A stretch of DNA of 64,000 nucleotides from Lentzea aerocolonigenes (GCF_000974445.1 NZ_BBOJ01000004.1:186001-250000); one strand, 5' to 3'. Positions 35,329 through 45,430 are shown, counted from the first letter of the stretch. Translations and numbers: made by a program. Notes: a model not told the origin generated them from the sequence alone.

Positions 35329-36333
35329 CTAGCCCTCGATGCGCCGAATCACCGCGATGGGACCGATGGCGTCGATCGGGGCGATCTTCACCGGTTGGCC
35401 CTCCGTCGAGGCGTGCACCGCCCTCGCGTTGTCGACCGCCATGGCGACGTGTGACCGGCTCGAGTAGTAGACGATCAGATCGCCCGCACGGACGTCGCCG
35501 CGCGACACCACGCGTCCGACGCCGGCCTGTCCACCGGACGTGCGGGGGATCGTGACTCCGGCCGCCGCGTAGGCCTTCATCGTCAAGCCGGCGCAGTCCC
35601 ACTGGTCGGGGCCGGTGGCGCCGTACCTGTACTCGTCGCCGCGGTGCGCCAACGCGAACGCCAGCGCCAGCCCCGCGGTACCGGCGGGCACGCTGACCGG
35701 CGAGCGGTCGCCCGGATCGCGCAGCTTCGTCACGACGGGGGCGGGCAGGCGCGCCAAGGCGGTCCGCACGTCCGCGATCTGCGCCTGCAACGCCTGGTTC
35801 CGTCCGTCCAGGTCGGCCTTGAGCTTCTCGGCAGCCGTGGTGGCCTCGGCGGCACGGGCGCGCGCGGTCTCCGCCACCTGATGCGCCTGACGGGCCTTCT
35901 CCACCGCACCGGAGAGCCGCGCCAGCGACTCGGCCCTGTCGGCGGCCAGCATCCGCATCATCTCCAGGCGGATGAGGAAGTCCTGCTGCGAGTCCGCCAC
36001 GAGCAGTGCCGACAGCTGGTTGAACCGCGCGCCCTCGAACGACGCCTGGGTGATGAGGTCGACCTGGCCGCGGAACTCGAACTCGTCGGCTTTGGCCTGC
36101 CGTTCGATCTGCTGCGCTGCCCCGACGGTGACGTTCGCGCGTTCGAGCTCGGCGCGTCGCTGGACCAGATCCTCCTGCGCTCGCAGGACTTCCTCGTTGA
36201 GCTTCGTCGCCTGGGCCGTCAGCTCGGCGTACGCGCGCGCCGGATCAGCCGGTTGCGCTGCTAAGGACACGGCCGGCATGGCCGAGAAGAGCAGCACGAC
36301 AACGACGACACCACGGGTGAGCTTGCGCGACAT
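35329..36333 (-). CDS. NlpC/P60 peptidoglycan endopeptidase with coiled-coil domain (RipC-like)
   Basis: The 334-residue protein has a Sec signal peptide (VVVVVLLFSAMPAVSLAAQPA). A long coiled coil follows (about residues 30-200, AYAELTAQATKLNEEVLRAQEDL onward), then a C-terminal NlpC/P60 domain with catalytic Cys in WDCAGLTMKAY and His in SHVAMAV. It would cleave peptide stems in peptidoglycan, with the coiled coil probably controlled by FtsEX as for mycobacterial RipC (Rv2190c). Position agrees with Rv2190c. Confidence 0.9.
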   Translation of the reverse strand: MSRKLTRGVVVVVLLFSAMPAVSLAAQPADPARAYAELTAQATKLNEEVLRAQEDLVQRRAELERANVTVGAAQQIERQAKADEFEFRGQVDLITQASFEGARFNQLSALLVADSQQDFLIRLEMMRMLAADRAESLARLSGAVEKARQAHQVAETARARAAEATTAAEKLKADLDGRNQALQAQIADVRTALARLPAPVVTKLRDPGDRSPVSVPAGTAGLALAFALAHRGDEYRYGATGPDQWDCAGLTMKAYAAAGVTIPRTSGGQAGVGRVVSRGDVRAGDLIVYYSSRSHVAMAVDNARAVHASTEGQPVKIAPIDAIGPIAVIRRIEG

Positions 36334-36397
36334 GAGCCGCCGATCCCCTTCGCCAGAACAAGACCGTCAAGATCGACGGCGTCAGGCTACCGGGTGA

Positions 36398-37729
36398 TCA
36401 AACGCGCCCGAGACGGGCCAGCAACACGGCGGACGGCACCGGGTGCGCACCGCGACGACGCACCGAGTCCGCAACGGCGCGGTCCGACGTCACCACCACC
36501 ACAGGGCGCCCTTCTGGCTCTGCGGTGACCAGCGCGCGGATCACGTCATCAGCCAGAACACCGGGGTCGCTGAAAAGCACACGCACGCCACGAGGGGCCG
36601 CTGCGGGCACAGCGACCACCCCCGCGCCGTCGAACACCAACGTCACTTCGGCACCCGTGCGTGCGGCCAGCACCGCCAGCTGATGCACGAGCCGGTCGCG
36701 CTGGTCCGACAACGACAGTTCCGGATAGCCGGTCTTCGTGACGTTGTAGCCGTCCACCACCAGGTGCACCGCCGGCAACGCCAGCAGTCGGTCCAGTGCC
36801 GCCGGGTCCTCCACTCGGCCCACGGCCCCCTGCGACGCGCTGGCGCCCCGCACGAGGTCGGCCGGACGCGGCCCGGTTCCGCCGAGGGCGAGCTCCCGGC
36901 GCAGGCCCGTGACGGCGCCGTCAAGAGTGTCCACGAGCAGCGCGAGCCGCACCTCGTCCGCCTGCCGAGCCTCCCGCGCGGACTGGCGGGCCACCTCGGC
37001 GTCCGCGATCGCCCGTTGCGCCTTGCCCCGCTCGGTCTCCGCCCGTTCCCGCTCGCGGTCGCGCTCGGCGGTGAGGCGCTTGACCTCCTCCGCGGCGCGT
37101 TCCTGGATCTTGTCCGCCGCGGCGGCTGCGGCCTCCGCGGCGTCCTTGGCCTCGCGCAGCTTCACGCCCTGCTCGCGCAACCGCTTGCGCAGGCGTTCCA
37201 GCTCGATCTCGGCATCCGCGCGGACGCGTTCGGCGGCACCGTCGAGCTGGCTGCGCTCGGACCGCAGCCGCTCCAGCTCGCTCTCCAGCCGTTCCGCGCG
37301 CACCACCGCGGCGTCCCGCTCGGCCCGCAGCGTCGCGTCGCCGACCCGCCGCGACACCAGCTCCACGTAGTGCGGGGCGACCTCGTCACCGGTCAGCACC
37401 GCCGCCGCGGCCGCCGTCACCGGGTCCGGCGAGGTCACCTCCAGCGTGGAGGGCCGGTTCTTGCGCAGCCACTCGACGACGGCGGTGCGGAAGTTCGCCG
37501 AGTCCCGCAGACCGGCCACGACCTGCGGGCCACCCAGCCTGGCACGTTTGGTCGGGGCGAACTTCGCCACCGGGCGCAGGTGCTGGGGCACGTCGACCTT
37601 CGCCATCTCGCCCAGGGCGTCCGCGCCCAGCTCGGCCAGTCTCACCCGCAACGGCTCCGGCAGGGCCGACCAGTCCACAGCGGACTCGCCTGCCTCCTCG
37701 GCAGGCTCGTCGAACTCGGGCTCGGGCAT
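36398..37729 (-). CDS. NYN/YacP-like PIN-fold RNase domain protein with coiled coil
   Basis: The protein is about 443 residues. The N-terminal helical part (WSALPEPLRVRLAELGADAL to about residue 140) is followed by a long charged coiled coil (about 140-270). A C-terminal NYN domain has VHLVVDGYNVTKTGYPELSL, TLVFDGAG, FSDPGVLADDVIRALV and VVVTSDRAVADSVRRRGA, whose acidic residues form the RNase site of YacP-like proteins. Probable RNA metabolism. Not part of the mycobacterial block as I recall it. The start is the ATG at 37729; a GTG at 37747 is possible. Confidence 0.82.
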   Translation of the reverse strand: MPEPEFDEPAEEAGESAVDWSALPEPLRVRLAELGADALGEMAKVDVPQHLRPVAKFAPTKRARLGGPQVVAGLRDSANFRTAVVEWLRKNRPSTLEVTSPDPVTAAAAAVLTGDEVAPHYVELVSRRVGDATLRAERDAAVVRAERLESELERLRSERSQLDGAAERVRADAEIELERLRKRLREQGVKLREAKDAAEAAAAAADKIQERAAEEVKRLTAERDRERERAETERGKAQRAIADAEVARQSAREARQADEVRLALLVDTLDGAVTGLRRELALGGTGPRPADLVRGASASQGAVGRVEDPAALDRLLALPAVHLVVDGYNVTKTGYPELSLSDQRDRLVHQLAVLAARTGAEVTLVFDGAGVVAVPAAAPRGVRVLFSDPGVLADDVIRALVTAEPEGRPVVVVTSDRAVADSVRRRGAHPVPSAVLLARLGRV

Positions 37730-37912
37730 CGGGTCTGGCACCCCCACAGGCTAGAGCCCCCGCACCTGAGCAGCGCACGGACATCTCCGCCCTCCGGAAC
37801 AACGATCTGGAAAAGATCACCCGTCCACCACACCAATGGAGCAACCGCAGGTCAGCAGGGCCGCGGAGATCACCTCCGAAAATTGTCAGACCCCGTCGCT
37901 AACGTCAGCCGC

Positions 37913-39613
37913 GTGACCGGACAACTGTCCTTCGACGAACTCGGGACGCCTCTGCGCGACACCACTTTCGTCGTCTTCGACCTGGAGACGACGGGTGGCA
38001 GCAACGACGAGGACGCCATCACCGAGATCGGCGCGGTGAAGGTGCGCGGCGGCGAGGTGCTCGGCGAGTTCGCGACGCTCGTCGACCCCGAGCGCGGCAT
38101 CCCGCCGCAGGTGGCTCAGCTGACCGGGATCACGCAGCTGATGGTGACGGGCGCGCCGAGGCTGGAGACGGTGCTGCCCGCGTTCCTGGAGTTCGCGGCC
38201 GGGGCGGTGCTGGTGGCGCACAACTCGGGCTTCGACATCAGCTTCATGAAGGCGGCCTGCGAGCGGCACGGGTACCGGTGGCCGAAGCCGCCGGTGGTGT
38301 GCACGGTGAAGCTGGCGCGCCGCGTCCTGAGCCGCGACGAGGCGCCGTCGTGCCGGCTGTCGGCACTGTCGGACCTGTTCCACACGTCGACCCGCCCGAC
38401 GCACCGCGCACTGGCCGACGCGCGTGCGACGGTCGAGGTGCTGCACGCGTTGCTGGAGCGCGTCGGCAACGTCGGCGTGCACTCGCTGGAGGAGCTGCTG
38501 GCGTACCTGCCGGAGGTGACGCCGGAACAGCGCCGCAAGCGGTCGCTCGCCGCCCACCTGCCGTCCACGCCGGGCGTGTACCTGTTCCGCGGCCCGAAGG
38601 AGGAGGTCCTCTACGTCGGCACGGCCTCGGACCTGAGACGTCGTGTGCGGCAGTACTTCACCGCCAGCGAGGGCAGACGCAGGCTGCGGGAGATGGTGGC
38701 GCTCGCGGTGCGCGTCGACGCCGTCGAGTGCGCCCACCCGCTGGAGGCCGAGGTGCGTGAGCTGCGGCTGCTCCGCGCGCACCGGCCCGCGTACAACAGG
38801 AGGTCGAAGAACCCGCACCACGCGTGGTGGCTGGTGCTGACCGACGAGCCGTTCCCGCGACTGTCGCTGGTCAGAACCCCGCGTGACGGCGCGCTGGGCC
38901 CGTTCCGCACCCGTCAGGCCGCCGAGTCGGTGGCCGACGCGCTGCTCGACGCCGTGCCGCTGCGCTCGTGCACGATCAAGATCCCGGCGACGAACCAGCG
39001 GGCCTCGCCCTGCGCGCTGGCCGAGCTGGGCCGCTGCCAGGCACCGTGCGCGGGCAGGCAGACGGTCGAGGAGTACGCCCCCGCGGTCGTCGCGGTGCGC
39101 GATCTGGTCGTCGGCCGCAGCGCCGACCCGTTACGCACCCTCATCACCCAGCTCGGCGGCCTGGCGTCGGCCGAGCGCTTCGAGGAGGCGGCGCGGCGAC
39201 GCGACCGCCTGGCCGGCCTGGTCCGGTCACTGGACCGCGCCCAGCGCCTGGCCGCCCTCGCCGCACTGCCCCAGCTCGTGGCCGCCCGCCCGGACCGAGA
39301 GGGCGGCTGGGAGTTCTCGGTGGTGCGCTACGGCCGCCTGGCCTCGGCCGGTGTCGCCCGCCGCGGCACCCGTCCGATGCCGGTGGTCGACGCGCTCGTC
39401 GCCTCGGCGGAAACGGTCCTGCCGACGGCCGGTCCGCTGCGGGGTGCGCCACCGGAGGAGACGGGGGTGGTGCTGCGCTGGCTCGACCAGCCGGGCACGC
39501 GCCTGGTGTACGCGGACGAACCCTGGTCCTCGCCCGCCGGAGCCGCGGCGGCGTGGGTGCCGTGGGCGGAACAGGCGGCGGGCGCGCGCCCGCTTCACGA
39601 CCGCTGGAACTGA
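37913..39613 (+). CDS. DEDDh exonuclease fused to a UvrC-like GIY-YIG nuclease
   Basis: The 566-residue protein starts at a GTG. An epsilon-like exonuclease domain (residues 1-180) has FVVFDLETTG, LVAHNSGFDISF and HRALADARATVE, giving all DEDDh residues. A GIY-YIG domain (about 215-300) reads GVYLFRGPKEEVLYVGTASDLRRRVRQYF. A UvrC-like Cys-containing region (CALAELGRCQAPCAG) and a UVR-like helical motif (RFEEAARRRDRLAGLV) follow. It matches Rv2191 and the Cho/UvrC-N class and is likely a repair nuclease. The C-terminal RNase H-like incision domain of true UvrC is absent. Confidence 0.9.
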   Translation: MTGQLSFDELGTPLRDTTFVVFDLETTGGSNDEDAITEIGAVKVRGGEVLGEFATLVDPERGIPPQVAQLTGITQLMVTGAPRLETVLPAFLEFAAGAVLVAHNSGFDISFMKAACERHGYRWPKPPVVCTVKLARRVLSRDEAPSCRLSALSDLFHTSTRPTHRALADARATVEVLHALLERVGNVGVHSLEELLAYLPEVTPEQRRKRSLAAHLPSTPGVYLFRGPKEEVLYVGTASDLRRRVRQYFTASEGRRRLREMVALAVRVDAVECAHPLEAEVRELRLLRAHRPAYNRRSKNPHHAWWLVLTDEPFPRLSLVRTPRDGALGPFRTRQAAESVADALLDAVPLRSCTIKIPATNQRASPCALAELGRCQAPCAGRQTVEEYAPAVVAVRDLVVGRSADPLRTLITQLGGLASAERFEEAARRRDRLAGLVRSLDRAQRLAALAALPQLVAARPDREGGWEFSVVRYGRLASAGVARRGTRPMPVVDALVASAETVLPTAGPLRGAPPEETGVVLRWLDQPGTRLVYADEPWSSPAGAAAAWVPWAEQAAGARPLHDRWN

Positions 39614-39850
39614 GGCTCGTCGGGCCACCGGCGGCGCGTGGCCGTGATGCGAGCGAGATGCTGTGGCCACCGGCAAACCTGGCGCGTGGCCCGTGCCGGG
39701 CGCTCCGTCAGGCCACCAGCCTCGTGGGTGCCGTGGGCCGTGGCCGCAGGCAGGAAACTGGCCTTCACCCGTGCCAGGAATCACGCCAGGCCACCGGCGA
39801 CGCGCGTGCCGTGGCGCGAACGAGCACCCGGCCGACCGCTGAAACCGCAA
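39614..39850. repeat. intergenic region with imperfect GC-rich repeats
   Basis: A roughly 20-bp unit resembling GGCCACCGGCGACGCGTG, often followed by GCCGTGG, recurs near 39622, 39663, 39713 and 39797. No coding sequence was recognised. It may be decayed coding sequence or a low-complexity repeat. Confidence 0.4.
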
Positions 39851-39879
39851 CGGGCGCGGGCCCATGAGACCCGCGCCCG
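39851..39879. terminator. 10-bp GC hairpin after the intradiol dioxygenase gene
   Basis: CGGGCGCGGG pairs with CCCGCGCCCG over a 9-base loop, a few bases beyond the stop of the minus-strand gene. Confidence 0.65.
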
Positions 39880-39884
39880 GTCCA

Positions 39885-40682
39885 TCACGCCACCGGCGGC
39901 GGACCGCCAGGGCCTCCCGGTCCGGTCATGGCGTCGTCACCACCCACCTCGGTGTCGGAAAGATCGAGCCCGACGGTGAACGTCGCCGCATACCCGCGCC
40001 CACGTCGCGCAGGCCGCAGCAGCATCTGGTCACCGACACCATCGGCGCTGTAGATGCCGTCCTGCGCGTTGGTCGTGTCCGGTGCGCCCTTGGCCGCGTA
40101 CGGCGCCACGGCCAGATAGCCCGCCTTGAACTCCTCGGTGAAGTAGAGCTGCGAGGTGAACTCGTACGGGTTGCCGTCCGCACCGCTCGTCTGGATCTTC
40201 AGGTGGATGTGGACGGTGCGCCCGCGGTACCAGCCGGGCAGGACCGTGGTGAACCGCGCCCACCCCGCCCGGTCGCTCACCTGGTAGCCGCGGAGGAAGT
40301 TGCGCCCGTCCGTGCCCTCCCTCGGCACGTCGGAGTAGAGGCCCGCCGCGTCGCAGTGCCAGATGTCGACCACCGCGTCCTTCAGAGGCGTGCACCGGCC
40401 GTCGGCGACCTGCAGCACCCGCAGGGCCAGCGTCAGCGTGGTCCCCTCGGACATCACGCCGTTCGACGTGTCCTGGCGGATGTCGGAGCGGTTCAGCCGG
40501 TCGTCGACGTAGTACGGGCCCTCCGTCATCTCCGGCCTGACGACGCAGTCCACGCAGTCGGCGGGTTCAGCGGCGGCGACACCGGTCGAACCGACCGCGA
40601 GCGCGACGCCGGACATGCCGAGAATCGCGAGAGCCTGCCGCCGGCCCAACACGCGGCCGACGAGCTCATCGTCGTTGTCCAT
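39885..40682 (-). CDS. secreted intradiol ring-cleavage dioxygenase-like protein
   Basis: The protein is 265 residues. A twin-arginine-type signal (VLGRRQALAILGMSGVALAVG...AAAEPA, residues 10-40) precedes the intradiol dioxygenase fold. The Fe(III) ligands are recognisable as Tyr in EGPYYVDD, Tyr in LPGWYRGRTVHIHLK and two His in the same VHIH motif. The C-terminal tail is Gly/Pro-rich (GGPGGPPP). Such exported relatives act on catecholic or lignin-like aromatics; the substrate is unknown. It is an insertion relative to mycobacteria, divergent from the Lrp-like gene. Confidence 0.85.
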   Translation of the reverse strand: MDNDDELVGRVLGRRQALAILGMSGVALAVGSTGVAAAEPADCVDCVVRPEMTEGPYYVDDRLNRSDIRQDTSNGVMSEGTTLTLALRVLQVADGRCTPLKDAVVDIWHCDAAGLYSDVPREGTDGRNFLRGYQVSDRAGWARFTTVLPGWYRGRTVHIHLKIQTSGADGNPYEFTSQLYFTEEFKAGYLAVAPYAAKGAPDTTNAQDGIYSADGVGDQMLLRPARRGRGYAATFTVGLDLSDTEVGGDDAMTGPGGPGGPPPVA

Positions 40683-40821
40683 CACATTCCTCACTGTTCG
40701 GGAACAGGTGACGACGGAACGTAATGAGCGAGCTTGTGCGTGACCCGTGCGGAGGCTGTGGCCGAGCTGTGGGAACCTACGGATGCTCGAGCCACCCGTG
40801 CACAGATCCGAGGAGGACGCC

Positions 40822-41109
40822 GTGGTCACCGCCATCGTGCTGATCCAGGCCGCTGCCGAACGCATTCCCGAGGCGGCGCAGGAGATCGCCGACATCGACG
40901 GAGTCACGGAGGTGTACTCCTGCGCCGGTGACGTCGACCTGATCGCGCTCGTGCGGGTCAGCAAGCACGAGGATCTCGCCGCGCTGGTGCCCGGCAAGAT
41001 CAGCAAGGTCGCTGGCGTGCTGAACACCGACACGCACATCGCGTTCCGCAGCTACTCGAAGCGCGACGACGAGGCGGCTTTCTCGATCGGCCTGGACGAC
41101 GCCCAGTAG
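40822..41109 (+). CDS. stand-alone Lrp/AsnC ligand-binding (RAM) domain protein
   Basis: The 95-residue protein starts at a GTG behind an AGGAGGA ribosome-binding site. It consists only of the ferredoxin-like RAM domain (MVTAIVLIQAAAERIPEAAQ to VAGVLNTDTHIAFRSYSK) and has no DNA-binding helix-turn-helix. Such proteins bind amino acids and may partner full-length Lrp regulators. In actinobacteria a homologue is commonly encoded next to the cytochrome bcc genes, as here. Confidence 0.88.
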   Translation: MVTAIVLIQAAAERIPEAAQEIADIDGVTEVYSCAGDVDLIALVRVSKHEDLAALVPGKISKVAGVLNTDTHIAFRSYSKRDDEAAFSIGLDDAQ

Positions 41110-41120
41110 GCACCGAACAG

Positions 41121-41154
41121 CGAAAGGCCCCCGTGAGTTCACGGGGGCCTTTCG
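41121..41154. terminator. 16-bp perfect hairpin between the Lrp-like gene and qcrB
   Basis: CGAAAGGCCCCCGTGA pairs with TCACGGGGGCCTTTCG over a 2-base loop. It serves both convergent genes. Confidence 0.9.
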
Positions 41155-41171
41155 CTTGTCTCAGCTGAAGG

Positions 41172-42836
41172 TCAGGCCTTCGGGTCGGACGGCTTGCCCG
41201 CGAGCTCGCCGGCCTTGTCCTCGGCGCTGATCTCCTCGGACGCGTGCGCCTTCTTGCGCGCGTTCTCCAGGGCCACGGTCTCCTCGACCGGGTCCGGCGA
41301 CCACGTGCTGCCCGGGACCGGGTGACCGGCCGAGCCGAGCTTGTTCATCTTCTTCGGCACCGACGCGCCCTGGTAGGCCAGGGGCAGCGGGTGGCCGTGG
41401 TCGTCCACCGGGCCGAGCGGCTGGTGGATCTCGATGAACTCGCCGTGCGGCAGGCGCTTGATGATGCCGGTCTCGACACCGTGCTCCAGCACCTCGCGGT
41501 CACCGCGCTGCAGGCCGATGCAGATGCGGTAGGCCACGAAGTACGCGATCGGCGGCAGGATCAGCATGCCGATGCGGCCCATCCACGTCGTCAGGTTCAA
41601 CGAGATGTCGAACTTGTACGCGAAGATGTCGTTGCCGCCCATGAGCAGCAGAACCATGAAGTACGTGATCGCCATCCAGCCGAGCGCGGTGCGGACGGGC
41701 ACGTCACGCGGGCGCTGCAGCAGGTTGTGGTGCGCGTAGTCCTTGGTCATCTTGCGCTCGATCCACGGGTAGACCGCCGCGATGCCGGTCAGCAGCGGCA
41801 GACCGAGGATGAACGGCAGGAACGGCGCCGGGATCGTGTAGTTGCCCAGGTAGAACTCCCACGCGGGCCAGATGCGGACCAGGCCGTCGGTCCAGCCCAT
41901 GTACCAGTCGGGCTGCGAGCCGGCGGAGACCTGCGCGGGGTTGTACGGGCCGAAGTTCCAGATCGGGTTGATCTGGAAGACGCCACCCATGATCGCGATG
42001 ACACCGACGACGATGGCGAAGAAGCCGCCGCCCTTCGCGGCGAACACCGGCATGATGCGGACGCCGACGACGTTGGTCTCCTTGCGGCCCACGCCCGGGA
42101 ACTGCGTGTGCTTCTGGTACCAGACCAGCGCGAGGTGCGCCGCGATCAGGCCGAGGATGATCGCCGGGATCAGCAGGATGTGGGCGGTGTAGAGCATCGG
42201 GATGATGTCCGTGCCGGGGAACTCCCCGCCGAACATCAGCCAGTTCAGCCACGTGCCGATGACCGGGAACGAGATCAGCAGCGCCGCCATGACGCGGAGG
42301 CCGGTGCCCGAGAGCAGGTCGTCCGGCAGCGAGTAGCCGAGGAAGCCCTCGATCGCGCCGAGCATGAACAGCACGATGCCGATGACCCAGTTGATCTCAC
42401 GCGGCTTGCGGAACGCGCCGGTGAAGAAGATCCGGAACATGTGCACGACGATCGCGGCCATGAACAGCAGCGCCGCCCAGTGGTGCACCTGGCGGACGAA
42501 CAGGCCACCGCGCGTCTCGAACGAGATGTCGAGCGTCGAGGCGAACGCACGCGACATCTCGATGCCGCGCAGGTTCTCGAAGGCACCGTTGTAGGTGACC
42601 TCGGTCATCGACGGGTCGAAGAACAGGGCGAGGTACGTGCCCGACAGCAACAACACGATGAAGCTGTAGAGCGCGATCTCACCGAGCAGGAACGACCAGT
42701 GCGTCGGGAAGACCTTGTTCAGCTGTTTGCGCAGGCCAGAGGCTGCGTGGTAGCGCTCGTCGGCAGCGTTGGCCGCCGCTCCGGCGACGCGCGCGGCCGC
42801 GTTGGCCGGCTTCGTCGGCGTGGTGATGGCACTCAT
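41172..42836 (-). CDS. qcrB: cytochrome bc1 complex cytochrome b subunit
   Basis: The 554-residue protein starts at ATG reading [20 protein letters not shown]. It has eight or nine membrane helices. The bis-heme histidines are in [19 protein letters not shown] and [18 protein letters not shown], and the quinol-site PDWYMGW replaces the mitochondrial PEWY. The long C-terminal cytoplasmic extension is typical of actinobacterial QcrB. It transfers electrons from menaquinol within the bcc-aa3 supercomplex. The start overlaps the qcrA stop (ATGA). Confidence 0.96.
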   Translation of the reverse strand: MSAITTPTKPANAAARVAGAAANAADERYHAASGLRKQLNKVFPTHWSFLLGEIALYSFIVLLLSGTYLALFFDPSMTEVTYNGAFENLRGIEMSRAFASTLDISFETRGGLFVRQVHHWAALLFMAAIVVHMFRIFFTGAFRKPREINWVIGIVLFMLGAIEGFLGYSLPDDLLSGTGLRVMAALLISFPVIGTWLNWLMFGGEFPGTDIIPMLYTAHILLIPAIILGLIAAHLALVWYQKHTQFPGVGRKETNVVGVRIMPVFAAKGGGFFAIVVGVIAIMGGVFQINPIWNFGPYNPAQVSAGSQPDWYMGWTDGLVRIWPAWEFYLGNYTIPAPFLPFILGLPLLTGIAAVYPWIERKMTKDYAHHNLLQRPRDVPVRTALGWMAITYFMVLLLMGGNDIFAYKFDISLNLTTWMGRIGMLILPPIAYFVAYRICIGLQRGDREVLEHGVETGIIKRLPHGEFIEIHQPLGPVDDHGHPLPLAYQGASVPKKMNKLGSAGHPVPGSTWSPDPVEETVALENARKKAHASEEISAEDKAGELAGKPSDPKA

Positions 42837-43957
42837 GACTTCCGCTCCCAGAACGCCGGACCCACAGCCTCGATGAAGTCGCTGCGGGCAACCAAGTATC
42901 CCTCTTCGTCCACAGTGATCGGTAGCTGGGGAAGAGGACGGGTCGCCGGGCCGAACCGCGGCTTGGCGTACTCGAACACGTCGAACTGCGACTGGTGGCA
43001 CGGGCAGAGCAGCAGACCGGTCTGCTGCTCGAACAGCGACGTCGGGCAACCCAGGTGCGTGCAGATCTTCGAGTAGGCGTACAGGTCGCCGTAGTTGAAG
43101 TCTTCCTGGCCGGCGCGCTTGGTGATCGCCTGGTTCGGGCGCATGCGGATGAGCATGACCGGCGCGTCGGCCCGCTTGAGGGCCGCGACCAGGGCGTGCT
43201 CGTCGTTGCGCTCGGACTCCCGGAACGGGAACACCGTCTCGAAACCGCCGGGCTCGACGTCCTCGGGACGCACCAGCGAGACCTCGTGGAAGTTGCCGGT
43301 GTGGCGGCGGAGGTAGACCTTCTCGCCCTTTTCGGCCTTCCAGCCGGTGTGCCACAGCGAGTTCTTGGTCTCGCTGTCCGAGTGCGGGTTCTTGATGAGC
43401 GCGCCCAGCGGGACGGCCGCCACGCCCAGACCCAGCACGCCGGCGCCGAGGCCGGCGGTGCGCTTGATCAGGCTGCGGCGGGCGATGCCGCTGCGCTCAC
43501 CGGCGTCGGCGAGCTCCGCGACCAGCGTGGCGCGGTCGACCTCGGCCGACGGGCCGTCGTGGCGCTGCTGCACCGCGAGCTCGTCCGGGATGAACTTCTT
43601 GGTGTAGAGCAGCGCGCCCACGCCCAGGCCCACCACGGACAGGCCCAGGAACAGGCCGATCAGCGGGTTGTAGAGCATGTGCAGCAGGTGGCCGTCGGTG
43701 TGCGGGGCCTCGTACTGCCACGGCCAGAACAGGAACACGCCGAGGAACGCCAGACCCGACAGCGCGGAGATCATGAACCACAGCGCGACGACCCGCTGAG
43801 CGCGACGCTCGGCGCGGGTGCCGGGAACCGGCCACTTCTCCTCGTAGTGGACGAGCTCGACGCCGTCCATCTTCGTGCCGAGCTTGACGAGGTCGTCCCG
43901 GCTCATCTCCGCGAGCTCTGCCTCGGTGGGCAGCTCGACCGGCTTGTCGCCGCTCAT
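42833..43957 (-). CDS. qcrA: cytochrome bc1 complex Rieske iron-sulfur subunit
   Basis: The 374-residue protein has three N-terminal membrane helices, as in actinobacterial QcrA. The third follows a Tat-like [13 protein letters not shown] motif. The Rieske domain binds the 2Fe-2S cluster through CTHLGCP and CPCHQSQF. It carries electrons from menaquinol to the diheme cytochrome c. The start overlaps qcrC by four bases, and the stop overlaps qcrB. Confidence 0.96.
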   Translation of the reverse strand: MSGDKPVELPTEAELAEMSRDDLVKLGTKMDGVELVHYEEKWPVPGTRAERRAQRVVALWFMISALSGLAFLGVFLFWPWQYEAPHTDGHLLHMLYNPLIGLFLGLSVVGLGVGALLYTKKFIPDELAVQQRHDGPSAEVDRATLVAELADAGERSGIARRSLIKRTAGLGAGVLGLGVAAVPLGALIKNPHSDSETKNSLWHTGWKAEKGEKVYLRRHTGNFHEVSLVRPEDVEPGGFETVFPFRESERNDEHALVAALKRADAPVMLIRMRPNQAITKRAGQEDFNYGDLYAYSKICTHLGCPTSLFEQQTGLLLCPCHQSQFDVFEYAKPRFGPATRPLPQLPITVDEEGYLVARSDFIEAVGPAFWERKS

Positions 43958-44766
43958 GCCTTGGCTCCGATCCAGAGGGTCACGCCGATGAGCGCGGCGA
44001 TACCCACGATGAACGCGATCAATCCCTCGGAGACGGGTCCGAACCCGCCCAGGGGGTTACCGCCGGAGTTGTTGTTTCCGTCGGTGACCGACTTGACGTA
44101 CGCGATGATGTCTTTCTTCTCTTCCGGCGTGAGCTGGCGCTCGCCGAACTTCGGCATGTTCTGCGGGCCGGTCAGCATCGCCGTGTAGATCTGCTCCTCG
44201 GTCACGCCGTCGAGCGTCGGCGCGAACTTGCCGGACGACAGCGCGCCACCACGGCCCGTGAAGTTGTGGCAGCTGGCGCAGTTGAGGCGGAAGAGCTCGC
44301 CGCCGCGCGCCGGGTTGTCGCCGCGCAGGGCCTCACCGGACTCGGAGGGCTTCTTCGGGCCCTCGCCGCCGTTCGCGGTGATGTAGGCCATCAGCGCGTT
44401 GATCTCCTCGGGGGAGAGCTTCGACGGCTTGCGGATGGCCTGCGCCTCCTGCCGCGCCATGGGCATGCGGCCGGAGGAAGTCTGGAAGTAGACCGCGGCG
44501 TCACCGACGCCGATCAGGCTCGGCCCGCGGTCCTTGACGCCCTCGAGGGAGCTGCCGTGGCAGCTCAGGCAGGTGTTGAGGTAGATCTGCTCGCCCTGGC
44601 GGACCAGCGCGTCCTGCTGCTGCGCGTTGGCGGTCTGCGCCTGGGGCGCGAACGCAGCGAACAGCATGCCCGCGCTCAGCAGGGCGAAGCCCAGCGCGAG
44701 CAGGCCGGCGACCCGGCGGCGCAGCTTCGTGCGGGCGCCGCGAGGGCGTTTCGTAGTGGTGGTCAT
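43954..44766 (-). CDS. qcrC: diheme cytochrome c subunit of the bc1 complex
   Basis: The 270-residue protein has an N-terminal membrane anchor (RRRVAGLLALGFALLSAGMLFAAFA). Two cytochrome c domains carry heme motifs CLSCH and CASCH with axial-Met candidates in GRMPM and QNMPKF. A C-terminal helix (SEGLIAFIVGIAALIGVTLWI) closes the protein. It replaces soluble cytochrome c and passes electrons directly to CtaC. Third-to-last gene of the ctaE-qcrCAB operon. Confidence 0.96.
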   Translation of the reverse strand: MTTTTKRPRGARTKLRRRVAGLLALGFALLSAGMLFAAFAPQAQTANAQQQDALVRQGEQIYLNTCLSCHGSSLEGVKDRGPSLIGVGDAAVYFQTSSGRMPMARQEAQAIRKPSKLSPEEINALMAYITANGGEGPKKPSESGEALRGDNPARGGELFRLNCASCHNFTGRGGALSSGKFAPTLDGVTEEQIYTAMLTGPQNMPKFGERQLTPEEKKDIIAYVKSVTDGNNNSGGNPLGGFGPVSEGLIAFIVGIAALIGVTLWIGAKA

Positions 44767-44827
44767 GGTGTGCGGCAACCCTTGCTGTCAGTTCGGGAGC
44801 TCGTGGCTTTGCTGTGTGCTGACTAGG

Positions 44828-45430
44828 TCAGGGCACGATGTAGATGACGGCGAACAGGCCGATCCACACGACGTCGACGAAGTGCCAGTAGTACGACACG
44901 ACGATCGCCGAGGTGGCCTGTGCCGGCGTGAACTTGCTGAGCTTCGTCCGGATCAACAGGTAGACGAACGCGATCAGACCGCCGATGACGTGCAGGCCGT
45001 GGAAGCCCGTCGTCAGGTAGAAGACCGTCCCGTACGCCGAGGACGGGATGGTCGTTCCCTCGTGGACCAGGTGGTAGTACTCACCTGCCTGGCCGCCGAC
45101 GAAGATCGCGCCCATGATCAGCGTCACGATGTACCAGCGACGCAGACCGAAGACGTCACCCCGCTCCGCCGCGAACACGCCCCACTGGCACGTGAAGGAC
45201 GACGCCACCAGGATGATCGTGAAGAACGACGCATAGGGGACGTTGAGCTCAGTGGGCGCTGGAGGCCAATGCCCCGTGTCGTTCTGGGCCTTCACCGTGA
45301 AGAACATGGCGAAGAGGCCAGCGAAGAACATGAGCTCGCTGGACAGCCAGACGATCGTGCCGACGCTGACCATGTTCGGGCGGTTCAGCGAGTGCACGCG
45401 CTGGCCGATTGAAGGCGCTGCCGTGGTCAC
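44828..45430 (-). CDS. ctaE: cytochrome c oxidase subunit III
   Basis: The 200-residue protein starts at a GTG reading [20 protein letters not shown]. Five membrane helices are visible with the conserved [24 protein letters not shown] and [12 protein letters not shown] motifs. It is a structural subunit of the aa3 oxidase. An ATG three codons upstream is possible, but the GTG matches homologue length. It leads the ctaE-qcrC-qcrA-qcrB operon on the minus strand. Confidence 0.95.
   Translation of the reverse strand: MTTAAPSIGQRVHSLNRPNMVSVGTIVWLSSELMFFAGLFAMFFTVKAQNDTGHWPPAPTELNVPYASFFTIILVASSFTCQWGVFAAERGDVFGLRRWYIVTLIMGAIFVGGQAGEYYHLVHEGTTIPSSAYGTVFYLTTGFHGLHVIGGLIAFVYLLIRTKLSKFTPAQATSAIVVSYYWHFVDVVWIGLFAVIYIVP

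Noticed and set aside
36443..37912. Long + strand open frame running into the exonuclease/GIY-YIG gene
   Set aside because: It is a shadow of the NYN gene on the other strand, with His/Arg/Gln-rich composition and no domain. The true start is the GTG at 37913.
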